A stretch of 64,000 bases of DNA from Taishania sp036758285 (lineage in GTDB: Bacteria; Bacteroidota; Bacteroidia; Flavobacteriales_D; Crocinitomicaceae), in NCBI GenBank assembly GCA_036758285.1, contig DAIOWV010000009.1, positions 4,121 through 68,120 of the forward strand, read 5' to 3'. Below the pieces are notes generated by a model that saw nothing but the letters and a program-made list of their open reading frames with translations, did not search any database and was not told where the DNA came from. Below are positions 1 to 7,400 of this stretch, piece after piece. A program made the translations under genes and the position numbers. Position 1 is the stretch's first letter. Every line of letters starts with the position of its first letter.

Positions 1-824
1 TTCAAAAATATCTCTTGCAGAATGGCCCGTTGCTAAAACAACATTTTCAAAATTTCGTTTTATTGAATGATTCAATTCGACACCAACTAATTTGTTGTTA
101 TCAATTAAAAAATCTGTCACTTTCGTATCAAAATGTACTTCACCTCCCCATTTTACAATTTCTTCACGCATTGCCACAATAATATGTGGTAATTTATTTG
201 TTCCAATATGAGGATGTGCATCAACGAGAATATCCTGTTCAGCACCAAAATGAACAAACCATTTCAATGCTTTTAATACATCTCCACGCTTTTTTGATCT
301 CGTATAGAGTTTGCCATCGGAATATGTACCTGCTCCTCCTTCGCCAAAACAATAATTTGATTCAGGATTAACGATCATCTCTTTATTCAACTTTGCTAAA
401 TCTCGTCTTCTAGATCGGACATCTTTACCTCTTTCAAATACAATTGGTTTAAGTCCGACTTCTAAACATCGAAGAGCTGCATACAATCCAGCTGGTCCAG
501 CCCCCACAATTGCGACTTCAGGAGCTGAAGAAACATCTTTCGGTATGAAATCAGCTTCAAAGTCTGGAATTGATTCATCAATAAAAACATCAAAAGTACA
601 ATTGATTTTTATCGTCGATTTNNNNNNNNNNAAGAAAATCGACGATAAAAATCAATTGTACTTTTGATGTTTATCGTCGATTTTCTTGCATCAATGGATC
701 TTTTTTTCCACTGAAAAGTAAAGTCGTTGGTAGAAATTCCTAAATCGTTTTTGATTTTTTGTTTTATAAAAATTTCATCAATTGCTTGTTCAGGAGCAAT
801 TTGAAATTGAATCTCTTTTACCAT
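1..824 (-). CDS. FAD-dependent dehydrogenase, COG2509-like (partial, interrupted by a false gap)
   Basis: The minus strand from 824 begins MVKEIQFQIAPEQ. The part beyond the gap reads a dinucleotide-binding motif (VAIVGAGPAGLYAA), then ESNYCFGEGGAGTYSDGKL, and runs off the window start, so the C-terminus is missing. This order (a short basic N-terminal domain, a Rossmann FAD motif, then the FGEGGAGTxSDGKL block) is typical of the uncharacterised FAD-dependent dehydrogenases of COG2509. The substrate is unknown. The start codon directly follows the porT stop (TAAATG), so the two are probably one operon. As given, the frame breaks at the N run 622-631, but removing 622-683 (Ns plus an inverted and a direct duplicate) restores one continuous frame reading SIDARKSTIKINCTF. 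Confidence 0.82.
622..631. other. Assembly gap (10 N) inside the FAD-dehydrogenase gene
   Basis: Ten Ns join two contigs. The right contig begins with a 38-base fold-back (632-669) that is the reverse complement of the sequence ending the left contig (588-621) plus four bases. It then repeats 608-621 as 670-683. The contigs therefore overlap and no sequence is really missing. Confidence 0.9.
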
Positions 825-1538
825 TTAACCTTCAAATATTATTGAGAATACCCACCCACTATTATACAACTTATCAATAGGTGAGGAAACACGTGTGTTG
901 TCTTGAATGAGCCCATTCATAAAGCTATGAGTATATTTTAATTCCATTCCAAATTTAAAAAAAGGAGCAAAAAATTCGATGCCGCCTCCAACTTGGCCTT
1001 GAAAATCGTGTTTTCTTATTTTGATAAATGGGTCGTCAAATTGTTGAGTAGCGTCTTGTTGAGACTGTAAATCAAGAGAATATTGTCCCCCAACCAAACA
1101 ATATGCAGCAAAATTATTCACTCTTAAAGTTCTAAATTGGAACATTAAAGGAAAATCGAGGCTTGTTGCATTAATTCGTTCTTCGTTGAGCATCTCTTTT
1201 TTTAAATCTGTGGGGTCAATAAAAACTTGATTAATTACTCGTTCTTGAAAAGATAATGAAGGAATAAAACGCAAACGAACCATTGGTGTCCATAATTTTA
1301 TTGTGGTGAGAACACCTAATTGAGCTCCTGGTTCAGCTTTAACAGTCATACTTTTTAATCCATAAGATGAATAAGCATCAACTTTTTGATATGCGGAATA
1401 CCCAGAACTATTGATTCCAAGCATAAAACCAAAATGAAAAAATCGAGTATCGAATTTTCGATAATTTTGAGGTTTCTCTTTCTGTGCATTTAACATAGAA
1501 AAAGACAATATCATTAATACAAGTATTCGGAACTTCAT
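825..1538 (-). CDS. porT: PorT/SprT-like outer-membrane protein of the type IX secretion system
   Basis: A 237-residue protein with a signal peptide (about residues 1-18, ending LNA) and then alternating beta-strand segments rich in aromatic and glycine residues, as in an eight-stranded outer-membrane barrel. Blocks such as FFHFGFMLGINSSGY, SLDFPLMFQFRT and VGGGIEFFAPFFKFGMELKYTHSF fit the PorT/SprT family, which is needed for T9SS function. The length is close to P. gingivalis PorT (about 240). It sits directly upstream of the FAD-dehydrogenase gene with adjacent stop and start codons. A CAAAAATA sequence at about 1571-1578 (TATTTTTG on the minus strand) could be its -7 promoter element. The alternative is a generic PorT-family barrel outside the T9SS. 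Confidence 0.78.
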   Translation of the reverse strand: MKFRILVLMILSFSMLNAQKEKPQNYRKFDTRFFHFGFMLGINSSGYSAYQKVDAYSSYGLKSMTVKAEPGAQLGVLTTIKLWTPMVRLRFIPSLSFQERVINQVFIDPTDLKKEMLNEERINATSLDFPLMFQFRTLRVNNFAAYCLVGGQYSLDLQSQQDATQQFDDPFIKIRKHDFQGQVGGGIEFFAPFFKFGMELKYTHSFMNGLIQDNTRVSSPIDKLYNSGWVFSIIFEG

Positions 1539-1637
1539 GCTCTTACTAACGTAAAATCAAAATTTTATTACAAAAATAGGTTTTTTTAGCGACCTAAACC
1601 ACTCAGTAGACACTTTCGATTCCAAATTTTTACATTT

Positions 1638-2048
1638 TTAATCCAGAAAATAATGAACTGCTAATGCATAAGATTTTAGACCAAATCCCATAATGCTCCC
1701 TTTACAAACAGGTGAAATCATCGAAATATGACGGAATGATTCGCGTGCTGAAATATTCGATAGATGAACTTCTATAACTGGAATTTGAATGGCATCAATA
1801 CAATCTCTAATTGCTACACTTGTATGTGTATAACCACCTGCATTAATTATAATTCCATCACAATTTGCTTTTTGTAAGGAATTTATAATCTCTCCTTCAA
1901 CATTGGATTGAAAATAATCAAATTGAATTCTAGAAAATTGACTTTTTAATTGCAAAAAATAGTCTTCGAATGATTGAGATCCATAAATTTGTACATCACG
2001 TTTACCGAGTAAATTTAAATTTGGACCATTAATTATCAATAACTTCAT
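1638..2048 (-). CDS. aroQ: 3-dehydroquinate dehydratase, type II
   Basis: A 136-residue type II dehydroquinase, third step of the shikimate pathway in the cytosol (3-dehydroquinate to 3-dehydroshikimate). It starts MKLLIINGPNLNLLGKR. The lid-loop arginine R17 and catalytic tyrosine Y22 are visible, followed by INAGGYTHTSVAIRD and EVHLSNISARESFRH, which carry the catalytic His and substrate-binding residues. I chose the ATG at 2048 because the family begins at this motif. A longer open frame upstream only exists because it reads through the Ns at 2095-2104. The gene is divergent from xerD with three bases between the two start codons. Confidence 0.93.
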   Translation of the reverse strand: MKLLIINGPNLNLLGKRDVQIYGSQSFEDYFLQLKSQFSRIQFDYFQSNVEGEIINSLQKANCDGIIINAGGYTHTSVAIRDCIDAIQIPVIEVHLSNISARESFRHISMISPVCKGSIMGFGLKSYALAVHYFLD

Positions 2049-2051
2049 AAA

Positions 2052-2964
2052 ATGTTGAATTGGGAGCACTATATTAATGATTTTATTGCATATCNNNNNN
2101 NNNNTAAAAATTGAAAAAGGTTTAGCTGAGAATTCTGTTGAAGCATACACACGAGATGTCGAAAAACTAAGAGATTTTTCAACTTCGATTAAAAAAAATC
2201 CTACGGAATTACAACCAAATGATTTAGTTCAATTTGTTGCCGAATTATTTGACTTAGGGTTGAGCAACCGTTCGCAAGCGCGTATTATTTCTGGTGTAAA
2301 ACAATTTTTCGCTTACTTGTTTTTGGAAGAAGAAATAACATCTGATCCATCTGAATTGCTTGAACAACCAAGAATTGGACGAAAATTACCTGATGTTTTA
2401 TCAATTGATGATATTGATTTAATGATTCAGGCAATTGACATGACAAAAGCTGAAGGAGAACGAAATCGAGCGATTTTGGAAACGTTATACAGTTGTGGTT
2501 TACGTGTTTCTGAATTGGTCAATTTAAGATTTGAAGATTTACATTTTGATAAAGGATTTGTCCGTGTTATCGGAAAGGGAAATAAAGAACGACTTGTACC
2601 TGTTAGTCCTTCTGTAGAAAGAGAAATTCTAAATTACAAATCAAATTCACGAACACAGATAACGATTCAACCTAAAAATGAAAAATTTGTTTTTTTAAAT
2701 CGACGAGGAGCTCAATTAACTCGTGTAATGATTTTTACGATTATCAAACAAACGGCAATTGAAGCAGGTATTAATAAATCCGTTTCCCCGCATACTTTCC
2801 GTCATTCATTCGCTACTCATTTGTTAGAGGGTGGAGCAAATTTAAGGGCCATTCAGGAAATGCTTGGACATGAATCTATTACAACAACTGAAATTTACAC
2901 ACACCTTGATGAACGATTTCTTCGAGACGCAATCATTAACTATCATCCTCGCAATAAAAAATAA
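2052..2964 (+). CDS. xerD: Tyrosine recombinase XerD (chromosome dimer resolution)
   Basis: The ATG at 2052 gives MLNWEHYINDFIAY up to the N run at 2095. Deleting the ten Ns puts this in frame with LKIEKGLAENSVEAY, a standard XerD N-terminus, for 300 residues in total. After that correction the catalytic residues fall at R148, K172, H244, R247, H270 and nucleophile Y279, the numbers I know for E. coli XerD. The N-terminal SAM-like DNA-binding domain covers about 1-100 and the catalytic domain about 105-295. XerD works with XerC at dif to resolve chromosome dimers. The neighbours (aroQ, gdh) are housekeeping, so this is not a mobile-element integrase. Confidence 0.93.
2095..2104. other. Assembly gap (10 N) inside xerD, apparently zero length
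   Basis: The contigs end TATC and begin TAAAAATTG. Joined directly they read TAT CTA AAA ATT (YLKI) and restore the expected XerD frame and residue numbering. The Ns look like a fixed-size placeholder rather than missing bases. Confidence 0.85.
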
Positions 2965-2978
2965 TAATTTTAAAACAA

Positions 2979-3005
2979 AAATGGGGTACAAATTGCACCC
3001 CATTT
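2979..3005. terminator. Bidirectional rho-independent terminator between xerD and gdh
   Basis: The perfect 9-bp stem AAATGGGGT / ACCCCATTT surrounds a 9-base loop. A-rich sequence lies on the left and T-rich sequence on the right, between the convergent ends of xerD and the glutamate dehydrogenase gene. Confidence 0.75.
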
Positions 3006-3025
3006 AGTTCTATTTGAATTTTCCA

Positions 3026-4297
3026 CTATGGGAAAACACCTCTTTCTCTATATGTTAATTCTATTCTACGAATTGCAACAATGTAGGCAGCTGTTCTTAA
3101 ATCAACTTTATATTCAGATGAAGCTCCAACAACTTTCTTAAATGAATTAATCATTTTCTTTTCTAATCGACCAATAACATCTTCCATTTGCCAAATTTCC
3201 CCATTTCTATTTTGCAACCACTCATAGTAGCTTCCAATCACACCACCTGAATTACACAAAATATCTGGAATAATATCAATTCCTTTTTTCAAAAGAATTT
3301 CTTCACCTTCAGGAGTTGTTGGTCCATTTGCACCTTCAGCAATAACTTGAGCTTTGATATCACCTGCATTCTCAGCAGTGATTTGGCTACCTAATGCCGC
3401 TGGGATACAAATATCACATGATAATCCGAAAAATTGTTTATTATCAATTGCTTCTGCGTTTGAATAACCAGCAACACCGCCTTTATTTGCATTTGCATAA
3501 GCCAACAATTCAACTGGATCAATTCCATTTTCGTTGTAAATTGTACCTGTATGATCTTGAACAGCAACTAATTTAGCACCTTTTTCTTGCATAAACTTAG
3601 CTGACCATTGTCCAACATTTCCATACCCTTGAACGATATAAGTCTTATCTTTTAAAGATACATTTTTCCAATCTGCCCAAGCTTGCAAAGTTGTAACAAC
3701 TCCAAAACCTGTTGCACGGTCACGTCCTTCTAATCCTCCAGAGTTAACAGGCTTTCCAGTAACAACATGTGCATATTTTGAACGAACATCTGCATCTTTA
3801 GTCGACATGTATGTATCTGCCATCCATGCCATAATTTGCGCATTAGTATTTACATCTGGTGCAGGAATATCATACTCAGGTCCAATATTTCTACCCAAAG
3901 CAAACGTAAAACGACGAGAGATACGCTCCAATTCAGTTTGAGAATACTTTGTTGGATCCAATTGAATACCTCCTTTTCCTCCTCCATACGGTAATCCTGC
4001 TAATGAAGTTTTCCAAGTCATCCAGATTGCTAATGCTTTTGCATCATCAATATCAACTGTTGGATGATAACGCAAACCTCCTTTATATGGACCTAGAGCA
4101 TTATTATGTTGAACTCGATATCCAGTAAACACCTCTACATCTCCACTATCCATTTTCACTGGAAAATGAACAACAATTTCATTATTTGTTTGAGCTAATA
4201 TTTTTCGGATATTAGAATTTAAATCCATAATGTCTGCAGCTTTATTAAACTGCTTCATTACGCTTTCATACATTCCCGTTTTACTCTTTTCTGCCAT
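3026..4297 (-). CDS. gdhA: Glu/Leu/Phe/Val-type glutamate dehydrogenase
   Basis: A 423-residue NAD(P)-dependent glutamate dehydrogenase that interconverts glutamate and 2-oxoglutarate plus ammonium in the cytosol. The N-terminal dimerisation domain holds GPYKGGLRYHP and the catalytic-lysine motif GLPYGGGKGGI. The C-terminal Rossmann domain contains VQGYGNVGQWSAKFM and AEGANGPTTPEG. I chose the ATG at 4297 (MAEKSKTGMYES); an upstream in-frame ATG at 4321 would add eight residues that do not look conserved. The length fits the hexameric bacterial class. Coenzyme preference cannot be read with confidence. It is transcribed alone. Confidence 0.93.
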   Translation of the reverse strand: MAEKSKTGMYESVMKQFNKAADIMDLNSNIRKILAQTNNEIVVHFPVKMDSGDVEVFTGYRVQHNNALGPYKGGLRYHPTVDIDDAKALAIWMTWKTSLAGLPYGGGKGGIQLDPTKYSQTELERISRRFTFALGRNIGPEYDIPAPDVNTNAQIMAWMADTYMSTKDADVRSKYAHVVTGKPVNSGGLEGRDRATGFGVVTTLQAWADWKNVSLKDKTYIVQGYGNVGQWSAKFMQEKGAKLVAVQDHTGTIYNENGIDPVELLAYANANKGGVAGYSNAEAIDNKQFFGLSCDICIPAALGSQITAENAGDIKAQVIAEGANGPTTPEGEEILLKKGIDIIPDILCNSGGVIGSYYEWLQNRNGEIWQMEDVIGRLEKKMINSFKKVVGASSEYKVDLRTAAYIVAIRRIELTYRERGVFP

Positions 4298-4452
4298 ATA
4301 GGTTACATTAATTACACACACTACAAACTAATATTACTTTTAAATCAGTAACATTTTGAATGAGTAAAATTATTAAAATATAAACAACTCTACCATCTGT
4401 AATGAAAAAAAAATAAAAATATTTAAGGTGCAGATTGCAATATTGAATTTCG

Positions 4453-7400
4453 TTATTTTAATAAATTAACATGACCTACATATTGTTTCTTTTCATTTGA
4501 GGACTTGCTAAGAAGTTCAATTTTCCATGTATATGTTCCATCTTGACAACTATTTCCATCCATTCCGTAAGATCCATTCCAACCTATTTCAGCATCATGA
4601 GTTTCAAAAATTAATTCACCCCATCGATTAAAGATATACATTGTATAATTTTGCAGATCAAAGCCAGTTGAAAATACTGGTTTGAATACATCATTTATGT
4701 GATCATGATCAGGAGTAAATGTGTTAGGAACATAGAATAGTAATTCTTCTTTCAAATATACGATAGCCGTTGCGGTATCAACACATCCAGCATTTGTAGA
4801 CGCAATTAAGGTGATGATATAGGTACCCTCTTCATTATTTGGAAAGTGATGTACTGGTGAATGAGAATATTTTTCACCTGTTTCATCTCCAAATCTCCAT
4901 ATGTAATTTGTTGCACCAATTGATTGATTAATCATTTGTGATTCCCAGTTGGAAGTTGTTAATTCTGAAGGACTGGGATAAAAATCAGCAACTGGATTTG
5001 CTTCAACGCAAACATATTCTTCCATTGTCAATGTATTCTTACATCCTTCAGGCGTAGTTACTTCAAGCGTTACGTCAAAGCAACCAGGTTCGGTAAATAC
5101 ACTCGAAAAAGTTGCACAATTGTTTACAACTTCACCATTTCCTAAATACCAGGTACAGTTAGTAAAATTTCCCGTTGAATTATTTGTAAATGTCGGTTCT
5201 ATTGGTTGACAACCATACAAATTTTGACCAGTTATATCCATAGTAGGAATTGGGATCACATCTATTATCAAGCTATCTGTATTTTTACAACCGTTATAAT
5301 CTGTACCAGTTACCGTATACGTTGTGGTTCCTAAAGGTGGGGTAAAAGCGATGCCATTTGTTACGTGATGATTCCATTCGTAGATTTGTGCTCCACTAGC
5401 AGCTAAAATAACCGAAACCTTTTCACAAATAATAATATCATTCCCTGCATCAACAATTGGCAGATCATTAATTTTTATTTGTGTTGATACATTTTGATTT
5501 TGCTCACACCCAAGACTACTTCCCTCCCTAATATGAGTAATTGTGTAAATAAAAGTACCTAGTGTATCTGTTGGCTGTTGTATTACAGTATCAATCCCTG
5601 TTGATGTAACAATCAGAGGACTTCCTCCATTAATAGTGTATGTAAATGTATATGGTGTATCACCATTACTTCCTGTAAACTGAACCTCTGGCAGAATAGT
5701 ATCAAGATAACATGCTTTAGAAGGCAAAGAGATAGTTGCCATAGGCAAAGGTCTAATAATGACACTATCAACGGAATTTAAATGAACAGCACACATTGTT
5801 TCAGGATCCATTACGCTAATCAAAGTATACACATATGTATTGGGGATATTTGTTGGCTGAACGATTGTTACTGAATCGACACTTGTTGTTATTGTCTGAA
5901 CAGGACCTCCATTTATGGTATAATCAAATGCATAACTACCTGTTAAACTATTAATTCCTCTAAAAGTAACAAAAGGATATGGGGCTGTATCTTGGCATAT
6001 CTCAATACTTCCGTTACTTATTGCAGCTGGAACAGGATTGATTCTGATGACTACAGAATCTGTTTGTACACCAATACATCCTGTTGCTGTATCTTCAATA
6101 GAAATCAACTTATATGTGTAAACGGTATCAAAAATTGTACTTATATCAATCACAGCAGTATTTGAACCAGAAGTAACCATGGATTGTGGAGGGCTTCCAT
6201 TGACAGAATAAGTAAATCGATATTCAGAAGTACTATTGCTACCTGTAAATGTGACACTAGAACCGGTAGAATTCTGACAAACAATTGAAGAGCCTGTAAT
6301 TGTTGCAGAGGGTATTGGATTCACAACAATAGTTTGATTTTGATTGATTAAATTTGTACATCCAGTAACAGAATCTGTAACCCTTATGAGTTCATATACA
6401 AAGGTTCCCACAATATTTGTTGGTACATTTAAGGTTGCGGAATCATAACCTGACAATGAACTTAGGTTTTGAACAGCTCCATTGTTTATTCTGTATGTAA
6501 AAATATAATTGCCTGAATAACCATCTGATCCTGTAAAGGTTATTAAAGGTGAGCTATCATTTCTACACACGACTGTTGTTCCTGAAATTTCTCCATAAGG
6601 TAACGGACTTACAACAATCGTTACGGTATCATTGATTAATCGTTGGCAGGATGAAATACTTGCATCAGAAATACTATCAAGTATAAATACAAAAGTATCA
6701 ACAGTTAAACTTGAGACGTTTGTTGAAATACTGTGTGATGTACCTATTGTTGAAATCACTTGAGATATACCGTTCAATGTGTAATAAAAAGTATATGGAG
6801 CTGTTCCATTACTTCCAGAAAATGTTACTTGAGGATTACTGTCATTGACGCAAATAACGGTACTTCCAATTATTTCTCCATGAGGTAGTGGATTAACGAC
6901 AATTGTTACCAAATCATTTCCTGTTTGCATACAGATAGAAGGGCTATTATCCGAAATACTATCCAAAATAATTACAAAAGTATCTGCAATCAGGGTAGGT
7001 AGTGACAGAATTGTATCATTTGCAGTTGAAACAATGGTTTGATTTACTCCGTTTACTCTGTAATAAAAAGTATATGGAGCGATTCCATTACTTCCAGAGA
7101 AAGTTACTTGAGGATCGATATCATTGATACAGACAGTTGCATTTCCTGATACCATTCCTTGTGGTAAAGGATTGATAATTACTGTTACTGTATCATTTTG
7201 TGTTTGCATACAAATAGAAGGGCTGGTATCTGAAATACTATCCAAAATAATTAGAAAAGTATCTGCAACCAGAGTAGGTAGTGACAGGATTGCATCATTT
7301 GCAGTTGAAACAATGGTTTGATTTACTCCATTTAATCGATAGTAAAATGTATATGGAGCTGTTCCACTACTTCCAGAGAAAGTTACTTGAGGATTATTAT

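Noticed and set aside
1638..2150. Longer aroQ frame starting upstream at 2150
   Set aside because: It reads through the N run and into xerD; the conserved start is the ATG at 2048.
2052..2964. Tyrosine recombinase as a sign of an integrated element
   Set aside because: Length, catalytic spacing and housekeeping neighbours identify XerD. No attachment-site repeats or cargo genes are nearby.
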